Source: Siphonodentalium dalli (Eukaryota; Mollusca; Scaphopoda; Gadilida; Siphonodentaliidae). From it: DNA of 64,000 nt. Numbering within the stretch: position 1 is the first letter of the stretch; every line of letters begins with the position of its first letter. Location: the NCBI GenBank assembly GCA_032622095.1, contig CP136067.1, positions 77,340,705 to 77,404,704 of the forward strand, in the 5' to 3' direction. The notes under the pieces were generated by a model. The model ran no database searches, was not told the DNA's origin, and saw nothing but the letters and a program-made list of their open reading frames with translations. The translations under genes were made by a program, and so were the position numbers. Shown here one piece after another: positions 33,882 to 44,300 of the stretch.

Positions 33882-35900
33882 ATGATGCACGAAAAGTCAC
33901 TGACAAAAAAACTATATGGGGGCGAATCCCGAGGTCTGAGTTCGTCCCTTCCCAAACTACCAGACCTCAGCCATTCCGAAAGTTCTGCTTTATTGTCCAG
34001 TTCCGAACCATTGATTGATGTGCGTCGGTTATATGTAACGTCCCTGCCTACAACTCAGATAACACATCAAGCTGTATGCATGGAAACCACAATTGATGTA
34101 GCTGGTAATTCAACTGATCCCGAAGCATTACACTACGGTGAAGTGAGAGCAGATCATACTGATCCCGAGCAATTACGCAACGTTAACGGTGAGGTGAGAG
34201 CAGTTAACACTGATCCCAAGCAATTACGCCACGGTGATGTGAGAGCAGATAACACTGATCCAGAGCAATTACGCCACGGTGATGTGATAGCAGATAACAC
34301 TGATCCCGAGCAATTACGCCACGGTGATGTGAGAGCAGATAACACTGATCCCGAGCAATTACGCCACGGTGATGCGAGAACAGATAACACTGATCCCGAG
34401 CAATTACGCCACGGTGATGTGAGAGCAGATAACACTGATCCCGAGCAATTACGCCACGGTGAGGTGAGAGCAGATAACACTGATCCAGAGCAATTACGCC
34501 ACGGTGATGTGAGAGCAGATAACACTGATCCCGAGAAATTACGCCACGGTGATGTGAGAGCAGATAACACTGATCCCGAGAAATTACGCCACGGTGAGGT
34601 GAGAGCAGATAACACTGATCCCGAGCAATTACGCCACGGTGAGGTGAGAGCAGATAACACTGATCCCGAGCAATTACGCCACGGTGATGTGAGAGCAGAT
34701 AACACTGATCCAGAGCAATTACGCCACGGTGAGGTGAGAGCAGATAACACTGATCCCGAGCAATTACGCCACGGTGATGTGAGAGCAGATAACACTGATC
34801 CAGAGCAATTACGCCACGGTGATGTGAGAGCAGATAACACTGATCCCGAGCAATTACGCCACGGTGAGGTGAGAGCAGATAACACTGATCCCGAGCAATT
34901 ACGCCACGGTGATGTGAGAGCAGATAACACTGATCCAGAGCAATTACGCCACGGTGATGTGAGAGCAGATAACACTGATTCCGAGCAATTACGCCACGGT
35001 GATGTGAGAGCAGATAACACTGATCCCGAGCAATTACGCCACGGTGAGGTGAGAGCAGATAACACTGATCCCGAGCAATTACGCCACGGTAAGGTGAGAG
35101 CAGATAACACTGATCCCGAGCAATTACGCAACGGTGAGGTGAGAGCAGATAACACTGATCCCGAGCAATTACGCAACGGTGAGATGCGAGCAGATAACAC
35201 TGATCCCGAGCAATTACGCCACGGTGAGGTGAGAGCAGATAACACTGATTCCGAGCAATTACGCCACGGTGATGTGAGAGCAGATAACACTGATCCCGAG
35301 CAATTACGCAACGGTGAGGTGAGAGCAGATAACACTGATCCCGAGCAATTACGCCACGGTAAGGTGAGAGCAGATAACACTGATCCCGAGCAATTACGCA
35401 ACGGTGATGTGAGAGCAGATAACACTGATCCCGAGCAATTACGCCACGGTGAGGTGAGAGCAGATAACACTGATCCCGAGCAATTACGCAACGGTGATGT
35501 GAGAGCAGATAACACTGATCCCGAGCAATTACGCCACGGTGATGTGAGAGCAGATAACACTGATCCCGAGCAATTACGCAACGGTGATGTGAGAGCAGAT
35601 AACACTGATCCCGAGCAATTACGCAATGGTGAGGTGAGAGCAGATAACACTGATCCCGAGCAATTACGCAACGGTGAGGTGAGAGCAGATAACACTGATC
35701 CCGAGCAATTATGCGACGGTGAGTTGAGAGTAGACAATACTGATCCAAAGCAGTTAAGCAATGGACATGTTAACGAGAACTCGGGTACCATTGGTAAATT
35801 GATCACCGTCTTACCAAAAATGGGCAGGCGGGTAACTTTGATAATCCAACCAATGCAACATCGGTTGCACGTGTCAATCGCAAAGTTCCGGAACAATTGA
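33882..35900 (+). CDS. 672-residue open frame with about 36 copies of a 15-residue repeat
   Basis: An N-terminal non-repeat part (about residues 1-85, Ser/Leu-rich) is followed by about 36 tandem 45-bp units encoding RADNTDPEQLRHGDV, and then a short tail (NENSGTIGKLITVLPK). Units vary at few places: Asp/Glu at position 14, His/Asn at 12, rare Ser for Pro and Lys for Gln, and silent CCC/CCA. The frame is unbroken over 2 kb, but the repeat lacks stops in two antisense frames too, so openness alone is weak evidence for coding. It directly follows the gag remnant. No signal peptide or known domain was found, and it would be acidic, hydrophilic and probably extended. Related pieces persist downstream. 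Confidence 0.5.
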   Translation: MMHEKSLTKKLYGGESRGLSSSLPKLPDLSHSESSALLSSSEPLIDVRRLYVTSLPTTQITHQAVCMETTIDVAGNSTDPEALHYGEVRADHTDPEQLRNVNGEVRAVNTDPKQLRHGDVRADNTDPEQLRHGDVIADNTDPEQLRHGDVRADNTDPEQLRHGDARTDNTDPEQLRHGDVRADNTDPEQLRHGEVRADNTDPEQLRHGDVRADNTDPEKLRHGDVRADNTDPEKLRHGEVRADNTDPEQLRHGEVRADNTDPEQLRHGDVRADNTDPEQLRHGEVRADNTDPEQLRHGDVRADNTDPEQLRHGDVRADNTDPEQLRHGEVRADNTDPEQLRHGDVRADNTDPEQLRHGDVRADNTDSEQLRHGDVRADNTDPEQLRHGEVRADNTDPEQLRHGKVRADNTDPEQLRNGEVRADNTDPEQLRNGEMRADNTDPEQLRHGEVRADNTDSEQLRHGDVRADNTDPEQLRNGEVRADNTDPEQLRHGKVRADNTDPEQLRNGDVRADNTDPEQLRHGEVRADNTDPEQLRNGDVRADNTDPEQLRHGDVRADNTDPEQLRNGDVRADNTDPEQLRNGEVRADNTDPEQLRNGEVRADNTDPEQLCDGELRVDNTDPKQLSNGHVNENSGTIGKLITVLPKMGRRVTLIIQPMQHRLHVSIAKFRNN

Positions 35901-35939
35901 AGAAATTATTTAAACGGTCATCTCAACATTTTAGACGAA

Positions 35940-36366
35940 CCATTGCTAAATTGAAAACCATCATACCAAATGGGCAGGCGGGTAAATTTGGAAATCCCGA
36001 GAACACTGATCCCGAGCAATTATATATATACGCAACGGTGAGGTGATAGGCGATAACACTGATCCAACGCAGTTACGCAATGGACATGTTAACAATAACA
36101 CAGTTAACATTGCTAAATTGAAAACCGTCTTACCAAATGGGCAGGCGGGTAACGTTGATGATCCAAACAATCAAAATGTTGATCAAATTGATACTACATC
36201 GAAATCAATACTGAAAATAATTATATCACAGGATTATAATAATGCAGGGAGATACAATCAGATCTCTAAACATGATATTAACCTCATACCAGTATGGCCT
36301 GGGGTACAGGCATTTACTGAAGGTGGCTATCCTGTAAATGGTATGGTTAAAACCCCCAACAAATAA
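35940..36366 (+). pseudogene. Diverged downstream continuation of the repeat gene
   Basis: Scattered copies of the unit ('aacactgatcccgagcaatt' near 36002, 'gataacactgatccaacgc' near 36051) and of the tail ('ttaccaaatgggcaggcggg', three times in 35812-36150) are present. The plus frame from 36043 to 36366 runs into non-repeat sequence ending KTPNK. It looks like a duplicated and degenerate 3' end of the 672-codon frame. Confidence 0.4.
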
Positions 36367-36732
36367 CACTGATATCAGAAAGCAAATCTTTTACTACAGA
36401 TTTGAGGGAACTTGAAAATGTGGCAGTTGAGAAGACCACCTTAGCAACTAAAACGAATCAATTACTACAGACAATGGTATCCACATGTATGTATACACTG
36501 AGACACTATATCAGTTGTTCCTTTAATGTCGCAAATGACCCGGAAATCTAAGCTAGAACCATGGGTCCATGGAGTACCCTGGGATCCCGGTGATGGCTAA
36601 TCAGATGCAGTGCAAGTACTGACTGGGTCTATCTAGCAACTCTAGCATTTGTGAATAAGTTGGTATAGTGGTACATGTACCTGATTATATACGGGGATTA
36701 ATCCTGAAAAATTAAGAGAAAGTTGAAGTTTA
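36367..36732. other. No gene seen
   Basis: Short open frames only, and no recognised family. Confidence 0.4.
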
Positions 36733-36893
36733 GGGGTCGAACAATCACGTAAAATTCCTGAAGTCATCTTGGGAGTCGAGTAGTCACGTAAGATTCCTGA
36801 AGTCATGCATCATTATCTTAGGAGTCGAGCAGTTACGTTAGATTCCTGAAGTCATGTTGGGAGTCGAGCAGTAACGTTAGATTCCTGAAATCA
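36733..36893. repeat. About 40-bp tandem repeat, four copies
   Basis: Units share 'ggagtcgagcagttacgtt' and 'agattcctgaagtcat'. The third unit follows an insertion 'gcatcattatctt'. Confidence 0.65.
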
Positions 36894-37054
36894 TATTGTG
36901 CCAAACACATACATACCGTTAACAAACACCATGGCACAATGCAGTGCATAGCCATACCATACTTTAACATCTGGTTGTTGATTTGCACAATATCCAAGTC
37001 CATGGCTTTTCCAAAACTTTCAGAAAATTCAATAACAGGAACACTGACCCCGAG

Positions 37055-37209
37055 CAATTATACGCAACGGTGATGTGGTAATGGAAACCATAGAGCCAAA
37101 GCAATTACGCAATGGTTCTATGAAAGCTGATGGCAACATCAATAATTCAAGTGATGAAAATGAAGACTATATTACCATCGCACAAGTGAAGCAACCCACA
37201 TCTTACTAA
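37055..37209 (+). pseudogene. Terminal segment related to the 15-residue repeat
   Basis: A plus frame reads RNGDVVMETIEPKQLRNG and then acidic 'NNSSDENEDYITIAQVKQ', ending at a stop near 37209. The first part is clearly a diverged repeat unit. The acidic tail may be the true C-terminus of the repeat protein reached by splicing, or a leftover of duplication. Confidence 0.35.
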
Positions 37210-37229
37210 ATGGGCTTGAGGGAAATGAA

Positions 37230-37505
37230 GGTATTTCCGAATGTTTCTTTTTCACTATATATGAAGGTGTATATCCAAATGTTTCTGGGTCACTATATGA
37301 AGGTATATATGTGAATGTTTCTGTTTCACTCTATGTGAAGGTGTATATCCAAATGTTTCTGTTTCACTCTATATGAAGGTATATATCCGAATGTTTCTGT
37401 TTCACTCTATATGAAGGTGTATCCGAATGTTTCTGTTTCACTCTATATGAAGGTATATGTCCGAATGTTTCTGTTTAACTCTATATGAAGGTATATCCGA
37501 AAGTT
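37230..37505. repeat. 36-40-bp minisatellite, about eight copies
   Basis: Units of the form 'tgaaggtatatatccgaatg' plus 'tttctgtttcactctata' run head to tail with small length differences. No coding frame is conserved across them. Confidence 0.75.
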
Positions 37506-37900
37506 TCTGGTACATACAATGTAGTTACGAGTTCTCTTAATCCATTAGATATGTATATATATGTATATATATATGAATGAATGTCACGTAATGATCGTTG
37601 ATGTTAATTGGATAACATTTAAGTATATGAATGAATGTCACGTCATGATTTCTTCTTGTTAAATTGTGAACTAATGTTCTACACTACTCTTTGATCTTTA
37701 ATATTCTTTGATATTTACTGTATATCAATCTATAGGATTGAACTCCTATATATAGATATGGATTTCTCTCGATGAAGGATCCATGTATATTACACGTAAT
37801 GGCTAATCCCATATGTGTTGACCATGCCGGAGCTCCTGAAGCAGTGATACGGGAACAGACATGTCTCTGAGTTTTTGTATACTAGAACTAGAGATGGAAT
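37506..37900. other. No gene seen
   Basis: AT-rich with 'atatatgtatatat' runs and a partial repeat of 'tgaatgaatgtcacgt' (37573 and 37628). No open frame of interest. Confidence 0.4.
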
Positions 37901-37919
37901 GTCTGAGAATGTTCTGTGA

Positions 37920-38262
37920 ACTTTTTTCTCACGATAATGAGGGTATCTCAAAATCTCACTTGAAGATAAATTATGGGTCTGTTTTAAATCTCAGAGTAAT
38001 GCCTCAACATCTCCATCGGGACCATTTTTTACTTCAAATTCACCCGAATACTTTGATGGCTTAGCTTTTTTCTTCGTTTGTTCAGATTAACTTCAGAAAA
38101 CTGGGTCCACAGTAATCATTGCCATCATCTGATTCAAATCTGATATGTCTCGCTTTTGCTTCAACGTCTGGAAAATGCCAGTGACAACATTTTTTGCTCT
38201 GACTGTTCATCTCTGTGTGTTCATGATCATAGAGCACCTACAGATCCTAAATTCACCCCGTA
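37920..38262 (-). pseudogene. Unknown broken coding segment
   Basis: The minus strand near 38262-38080 gives a protein-like stretch 'KKCCHWHFPDVEAKARHIRF' then 'ESDDGNDYCGPSFLKL'. After a shift, a second stretch reads 'KPSKYSGEFEVKNGPDGDVE'. Composition and charge look like real protein, but I cannot name the family. It ends at the 220-bp inverted repeat (38245-38475), so it may be part of that element's coding region. Confidence 0.35.
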
Positions 38263-38475
38263 TGCTCATCTATTTACAGCACTAGATCAATGAGTCGATG
38301 CGTTCATTCTCTGTCGTTGGTTGCTGTCGACTGCCGACATCGTATCCTTCACCGGGAATCGTGGGGTTAGTAATCATCTCAATTCTGCGCTCGGCGAGCG
38401 TGACCGATAATTCCCGGTTAATAATACAAGACCGGACACATATTTAACCCATTTCCACAACAGTGGTACACGAAT
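38245..38475. repeat. 220-bp repeat, inverted partner of 21048-21270
   Basis: The block 'gttgctgtcgactgccgac' through 'ataattcccggttaataata' is the reverse complement of 21048-21270 with few changes. A nine-base insertion (ctgtaaata) is visible on this side near 38270-38278. Confidence 0.75.
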
Positions 38476-39325
38476 CCGGGTTATTCTCGTTTGATAATCG
38501 GGGACTGGGTTGAATTTAATGGCAATCTATATACTCTCTCTCTTTCGCTCTCTATCGTTCTGACTACCTGTTTCTTTTTGTATGCGTCCCATGTAATCCA
38601 TATCTCTTAAATAAATGTATATAATGTTATTAGTTAATTTGCATAAAATAATTTACTTACGTACTTATGAGAATGAACATGGAACATGGGTTCAGCACAT
38701 CTTGTTGAGATCCTGGGCACGAACCCGGGTTTGACATGATTGAAAACTGCGGACTGGGGTTATCTGAGGTAAAGTTACTTACATGTGGTGTTGATTCATA
38801 GTATATTGGGGATTCTATCGAAACTCTCTATCTCTCTTCTGATTTGTCCGACTCGTTCTGACTATATGTTTGTTATGCATGTCTCCGCCCCATTTACTCG
38901 TTCATCCTAACGAAAAGAACGCGGGTCTTGTGTGCATGACATATTTATTTAGTTATGGGACACTAATCCTGATTTTCCTCGATTGATAATCTGGGACTGG
39001 TGTCAATTAGCTCGAGTTATATATGAGACCGGTGGCAAACCGAGCCAGCCCTTTTAACTAAGCGGAAAGCGCCAGGTGTTTATATGACAAAAATCTACCC
39101 CGGGCCAGACTTCCTGGACAAATGCGAATTATCTATTGCAAATCACACGATGTATAACGCCTTCCGATATGCACGTGGTGTTGCACGGATCTGTGTGATG
39201 TGAACGTTTTATAGTAAATTATACTTACCTCAATTATCACAGAAATTAATAGAATCGCGAACTATTTCCAAAGATTATATCACATTTTGATTTACGTATA
39301 CAACAGCATCATACTCATTTTGGGA
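38476..39325. other. No gene seen; weak duplicated sequence
   Basis: Two similar passages ('gataatcggggactgggtt' near 38493 and 'gataatctgggactggtgt' near 38985) suggest an old internal duplication. No coding sequence was recognised. Confidence 0.4.
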
Positions 39326-39454
39326 ACAGTATAATAATAAAAATTGTTCTTGTATAGCGCCTATCCCCGTGATGATGGGCCCTAGGCGCTTCACATGATT
39401 TGGTTCAAATATATAGAGAGAAAATGCAGTGATATATACAGAATGTACAGAATG

Positions 39455-40226
39455 TCATCGTTGAAGGTTCAAAATGTCTCGATACCTCCGCTCGAACAAA
39501 TATGTTTTCAGTGTTGATTTGAATTCTCCGAATGATGGCGATTCTCTGATGGGTTGTGGTAAGGAATTCCAGGTGAACGGACATGAAACACAAAATGCGC
39601 GATCTCCAACAGTTCTCAGGTTGGCGCCTTTTGGTGTTAGTAGGCCTGCATCCTTCGATCGAACATTTCTTGTTGGCACATAAGGAGAATGAGCTCTTTC
39701 ATGTAAGTAGGGGCGGTTTCCGAATTTTGTAAACGTTTATATCCGAATGTTGCAATTTTGAAAGAAATTCTATCCTGAATAGGCAGCCAATGTAGTTGTG
39801 ATCTCGTGGTGGTTGGACTATTGCCTTTCTTCAACCTAAACACGATTCTTGCAGCACAGTCTTGCAGACGCTGTATTCGCCGAAGCTGGTAGTCTGGGGC
39901 TCGGAACAACAGTGCATTGCAATAGTCCATTCTTGTCAGAACAAAATATACTGTCAGTCTTTTCGCTGCTTCGGTGGTGAGGTATTGTCTAATTCGTCCT
40001 AGTCGGCGGAGTTCAATAATATGGACTGGCAGAGGGAGTCTATTTGTTTCGTCATGGAGAGAGTCTGGTCAAGATGGACGCCCAGATTTTTCACATTATT
40101 CGAGAAGACGATGGAACTATCACACAGTTCTAGCTTGGTGGTACGCACGTTGTTTACTATTGATGGTTTTGCTATCCAGATGATTTCAGTCTTGTCGTCA
40201 TTTAGCTTGAGGCGGTTCGAAGTCAT
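39455..40226 (-). pseudogene. LINE reverse transcriptase C-terminal region, three frames
   Basis: Three consecutive open segments continue the reverse transcriptase: 'MTSNRLKLNDDKTEIIWI' (39999-40226), 'LRRIQRLQDCAARIVFRLKK' (39637-39930) and 'FTWNSLPQPIRESPSFGEF' (39455-39679). These blocks are characteristic of the thumb and C-terminal part of L2/CR1 polymerases ('RLQ..AARI', 'W..LP..IR'). The shifts between them show inactivity. Confidence 0.8.
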
Positions 40227-40240
40227 CCAGTCTTTGACTA

Positions 40241-40828
40241 TTAGAATACAATTTCTGATTCTGCTAACCAGACTGCTTTCATCGTTCGATCACCAGAGAG
40301 GTATAATTGAGTGTCATCTGCATACATGTGAACATTAATTCCTTGGGAGCGAATAAGAGAACCGATGGGCCTAGTATAAAGTAGATATAGAATAGGTCCA
40401 AGAACAGATCCCCGTGGAACACCATAATCAATTGGGTAGGGTTCAGAACTTTCACCGATGAGAATTGTCTGTTGATGATTTGTGAGATATGACTCGAACC
40501 ACTTCAAAACATTGCCAGAGATGCCGTAAGAAATTTCGAGTCGTTTCAGGAGAATCCTGTGGTCCAAAGTGTCGAAAGCTGCACTCAGATCTAATAAACA
40601 AAGAATAGACACTAGACCCTTATCGCTGGCTGTCAGTAGATCTGATGTAATTTGAATCAGAGCTGTCTCGGTGCTGTGTCCAACACGATAAGCGGACTGA
40701 CACGGCTCCCACATGTTATTGTTGTCAATGTGCTTTTTCAGTTGGAATAGAACAGCCTTCTCCAAAATCTTTGACATGAATTGCAGGTTTGAAACTGGGC
40801 GGAAGTTCTTGAGTACGTTAGGATCCAA
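40241..40828 (-). pseudogene. LINE reverse transcriptase palm and fingers
   Basis: A 195-codon frame carries 'NFRPVSNLQFMSKILEKAV' (8-26), 'LLDLSAAFDTLDH' (78-90), 'GVPRGSVLGPILYLLYT' (136-152) and the catalytic 'YADD' (169-172). These are the conserved reverse-transcriptase motifs of L2/CR1 LINEs and copy element RNA at the nicked target. The frame is continuous with the upstream 484-codon frame except for a shift at about 40835. Confidence 0.9.
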
Positions 40829-40842
40829 AGACTTCTTTTTTA

Positions 40843-42297
40843 TCAGTGGAATACTAACGCTTCTTTAAAACTTGGTGGCACTTGTCCTTCCTTAAGAGAT
40901 GAATTTATCAGTTTTGTCAGTGGTTCGATCATGACATCAATGTGTTTGATAATAAGACTAGTTGGGAGTGGATCTAACTGGCATGACTTGGGTGGTGATG
41001 AAAGAATTATTCTTCTCAGTTGATCGCTGGTGACAGGTTGAAATTCACAGAAAGTTTCTCCCATGAAGGTGTCGTAATCTGATTCAAGGTTGGATGAATC
41101 TAATTCAGAGTGTATATCTTTGATTTTCTTGGAGAAGAACTCACCGAATGCATCTGGTAGGTTGTGCTGCTTTATATTTGTCTGAAGTAAAGCTTCGGAT
41201 TTCTTGCCGCTCAGTTCGTTTGTGATGGCATACAACATCTTTGAAGATTTGAATTTTGATATTTTCTCCTGATAGTGTGATTTTCTTGCTTTAGATGTCA
41301 TGTTGTCAACAGTTTTGCTCTTGCTGGTGAAGATTTCTCGATGTACTACCAGGCGGGACTTGCGCCACATTCGTTCAGCCTTGCGACGTTCTGCTTTGGC
41401 CTTCCGAATTTCGTCCGTAAACCAAGGAATAGAAGGTCGGTTCGGAATTTTACGCGACTTAAAAGGAGCGTGAGCATCGAGGACAGTCGTTAGGTTCATG
41501 TACCAGTCGAGGGGAGTTCTCCTTGGACTAGCGTAGTAACTTGAAATGATCTCACCGGCGAGTTTCAGCTGGTTGATGGCTTTCAAGTTCCTCGAGGTAA
41601 CTGTCCTGATGGGGCATGTCATTTTTGAAACGTTAATCTTGAACGATATAACATGGTGATCAGAGAAAAGAAACTCGCTGACCTTTGGCTCCACGATTGA
41701 TGGATCAGTGTCTCTGGTAATGACCCAGTCGAGAATGTGTTTGTTGCGGTGGGTTGGTGAAGAAATTACCTGTTCCATTCCCGAGTCTCCAAGTATATGT
41801 TTTATGGTTGCAACATTCTTGTCAGTGTTTATAGAGTCATAATGGAAATTGAAGTCTCCTAGTAGAACGAGCTGGCGATGGTAGGAAACATACCTGTCTA
41901 GAAGTTCAGTAAAGTCCGAAATGAATTGTGCATCCGTCAACTTGTTCTTTTTGTTTGGTGGTGGGCGATACACACAGAGGAAACATGCAGGACGGCCAGA
42001 AAGACTAATTGTGACATCGAATAGTTCGAAAGATTTGAAATCCGTGACTGTGATTCCCGACGCACGGATATCATCACGGACAATGACGGCAATACCACCA
42101 CCTTTTCCTGTACGGCGAGGTGAGTTGAGGAGCTTGTAGCCTGGCGGAGTTATCTCTTGAATGATGGGTTCATCTCCTGAGAGAGACAACCAGGTTTCAG
42201 TTATGATAACTAGATGTGGGCGGTTGTCTGTGACCAAGTTGAAGACTTTGCTGGTTTTGTTTCTCACAGAGCGTGCATTCACCATAATCACTGACAA
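40843..42297 (-). CDS. LINE endonuclease plus start of reverse transcriptase
   Basis: A 484-codon frame begins MSVIMVNARSVRNK. Apurinic-type endonuclease motifs follow in order: ETW (34-36), GDFN (147-150), LDWVITR (189-195) and SDHH (212-215). After a basic linker (KAKAERRKAERMWRKSR) the RT domain opens with 'KSCQLDPLPTSL' (about 430). The endonuclease nicks the target and primes reverse transcription. The domain looks intact, and the break comes after residue 484, so this is the better-preserved half of the element. The first Met is plausible, but an internal Met at 5 is equally possible. Confidence 0.85.
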   Translation of the reverse strand: MSVIMVNARSVRNKTSKVFNLVTDNRPHLVIITETWLSLSGDEPIIQEITPPGYKLLNSPRRTGKGGGIAVIVRDDIRASGITVTDFKSFELFDVTISLSGRPACFLCVYRPPPNKKNKLTDAQFISDFTELLDRYVSYHRQLVLLGDFNFHYDSINTDKNVATIKHILGDSGMEQVISSPTHRNKHILDWVITRDTDPSIVEPKVSEFLFSDHHVISFKINVSKMTCPIRTVTSRNLKAINQLKLAGEIISSYYASPRRTPLDWYMNLTTVLDAHAPFKSRKIPNRPSIPWFTDEIRKAKAERRKAERMWRKSRLVVHREIFTSKSKTVDNMTSKARKSHYQEKISKFKSSKMLYAITNELSGKKSEALLQTNIKQHNLPDAFGEFFSKKIKDIHSELDSSNLESDYDTFMGETFCEFQPVTSDQLRRIILSSPPKSCQLDPLPTSLIIKHIDVMIEPLTKLINSSLKEGQVPPSFKEALVFH

Positions 42298-42509
42298 TGT
42301 CGTTTCTTAGAAAAAACAAAATCACTGACAATGTCGTTTCTTCGAAAAAAAAAATGACTGCCAGCATAACATTTCCATTAGCCAATAGTGTAGTCACGCC
42401 AACGCAGATGTCTATGTAATATTCACATACTTTTAGCTTTGTACGACCCACTTATGTGAGTAAAGGGGTATGTCCTATCACACTTGAGTCCACGACAATA
42501 GATATCATG

Positions 42510-42625
42510 TTGGGGACGATCTTTAACCCAGATTCCGGATCAGGTTCCGGACTTGACCGAAAAAAAAAAAAATCTCGTATTCCGGATCCGGATCCGACTC
42601 CCTTTTTAAATTGCTTTAAATCAGT
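42510..42625. repeat. Fragment of the 'ggatccg' repeat family
   Basis: 'attccggatccggatccg' next to an A-run resembles the terminal block of the 26.6-31.1 kb repeats ('gggatccggaatccgg'). Confidence 0.4.
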
Positions 42626-42824
42626 ACTATGTGGCAATTTCTCATTGCATCACAGCTATATGTGACTATCAGCTGGCTGGAGGTCTTATATCCACGAATC
42701 CGGGTTCCCCATGGTAGCTCATACAAGTGAAGCCGTAAAACCCGGACTCACGATTTTCTTCAAATACATGTGACTTTCTTATATAGTTTAATACTTAATG
42801 TCGTTTCCAGATAGGGAACTACAC

Positions 42825-43213
42825 CATGTGTGTGGAATGGCTAGAGAACGCAAAAGCTGTCAGTGATGCAATCGTGTTCGAAAGAAAAACAGACAATCGA
42901 GAAATGCATGATAAGACACTAATGCCGACGGAATATCAAAAGGAGCATAGGTCATTTCTGCAAATGAACATTACAAATGATTTCTTTTGACAGAATAAGT
43001 GCAACTGTAGAGCATGGGAAGAACATTTAAACTGTAGAGCATGGGAAGAACATTTAAAGCAGCCTTCGCTCTGAAACGTGTATCGTACTACAAACTTTTG
43101 ATGATTAAAACGATGCGCCTTTCTAGGATATAATGCTCGGAGAAAGGTAGTTCGGGTATTTATCGACCTATTTCGATACCGGGAACATTTAAAAAGCGAA
43201 TATTGTTACATGT
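42825..43213. repeat. Direct repeat, copy 1 (partner 43951-44300)
   Basis: Shares 'ggctagagaacgcaaaag', 'cagtgatgcaatcgtgttcg' and 'agcagccttcgctctgaaac' with the second copy. This copy has an internal 30-bp duplication of 'actgtagagcatgggaagaa'. The two copies bracket a LINE fragment and a repeat piece. Confidence 0.75.
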
Positions 43214-43285
43214 TCGTTTTCTATATTTTTAGGACAGATTTGGTTGCAACAAACTTTTAAATGGATATTCTGATAATTTACCAAG

Positions 43286-43476
43286 TTAAGGAGAGTTTCT
43301 GTCGCATTCGGTAGTCGAAATATACGCGATAATGCCGGTTATCCGACCACAATCGGTGTAGTATATAAGTCCGAAATTCTTCGTCACAGTAGTTTTGGGT
43401 GCCACAAGGTGTCGCCCCTTTCCTATTTTTATGTATATTTTATAAATATGTTTTTCTACAAAGTCCCTGTGTATAT
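43286..43476 (-). repeat. Single-unit copy of the 16.9-kb repeat family
   Basis: The reverse complement matches 17027-17215 ('ataggaaaggggcgacacct' and 'gaatttcggacttatac'). Unlike the 16.9-kb copy it has only one 93-bp unit. Confidence 0.7.
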
Positions 43477-43945
43477 ATATTGCTGAAGAATTTCTTTTAG
43501 CGTGTCCGCCTTCGATGTTGTCGATGCAAAAAAGCTCCATTGGGTTTCTCTATTTCTCCAATTCCAGGTTTTGCTTTGGTGTTATTTCTTATACACACCA
43601 AAAGGATTTTGGGTATCTCTTTATATGTTGTCACTTATCTTCTTTTCACAAGATATATGTGCGTTCCTACATTCAATAATTTCAATCAAACTATATCTTA
43701 TAGTTGATGTCGTGTCTATCGTATATATATTCCCTCCATGCTTTACATTTATCTTTTACTGCTTTTCATGTTTGATGTCGTCCATGCTTTTTTGTGAATT
43801 TTCTTTTCACAGTTGATGACTGTGGAATGTTTTTTCTGAGTGGTTTCTATAATGTTCCCCTTAAATGGTCTCCATAGTTCTTCTACTTCCATTTCTTCTA
43901 TATCTTCCCAGTTATTTTCATTTAGATCTGATCTGACTGCATAAT
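43476..43945 (-). pseudogene. CR1-type LINE linker, uninterrupted copy
   Basis: Collinear with 19130-19511 plus 20040-20125. It shows the uninterrupted 'ccccTTAAatggtctcc' (43857-43873), the empty site for the TTAA element at 19.5 kb. On the minus strand it encodes the same basic linker, with shifts. The copy is dead and truncated at both ends. Confidence 0.7.
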
Positions 43946-43950
43946 CAGCC

Positions 43951-44300
43951 ATGGGTGTGGAGTGGCTAGAGAACGCAAAAGTTGTCAGTGATGCAATCGT
44001 GTTCGAAAGAAAAACAGACAATCGAGAAACGCATGATAAGAAATGAATGCCAACGGAATATCAAAAGGAACATAGGTTATTTCTGCGAATGAACATTACA
44101 AATGTTTTCTTTGACAGAATAATTGCAACTGTAGAGCATGGGAAGAACATTTAAAGCAGCCTTCGCTCTGAAACGTGTATCTACTACAAACTTTTGATCA
44201 TTAAAGCCTTTCTAGGATATATTGCTCTGAGAAAGTTAGTTCGGGTATTTATCGACATATTTCGGTACCGGGAACATTTCAAAAGCGAATATTGTTACAT
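43951..44300. repeat. Direct repeat, copy 2 (partner 42825-43213)
   Basis: Second copy of the repeat, lacking the internal duplication. It lies about 1.1 kb from copy 1. The pair could be old LTRs or a segmental duplication; no TG...CA ends or primer site was seen. Confidence 0.7.

Larger units (their letters stand above)
39325..42300 (-). mobile_element. Nearly complete L2/CR1-type LINE
   Basis: In minus orientation it has endonuclease then reverse transcriptase and a short C-terminal region over about 3 kb. It ends in a 3' tail whose minus strand reads 'ggcgctatacaagaacaatt' followed by 'tttattattat'. That tail, with its ATT microsatellite, is typical of L2-like elements. The coding region is split by a few frame breaks (near 40835, 40235, 39960 and 39680), so it is recently dead. 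No ORF1 is recognised upstream of 42300. Confidence 0.85.

Noticed and set aside
34154-35896. Two long minus-strand open frames (580 and 514 codons) across the 45-bp repeat array
   Set aside because: They are antisense shadows: a 45-bp unit without stops in a given frame stays open in that frame through all copies. The plus frame is preferred because it has non-repeat head and tail sequence.
42825-44300. Full LTR retrotransposon defined by the direct repeats
   Set aside because: No TG...CA ends, primer site, or gag/pol between the repeats; only a LINE piece and a repeat piece are present.
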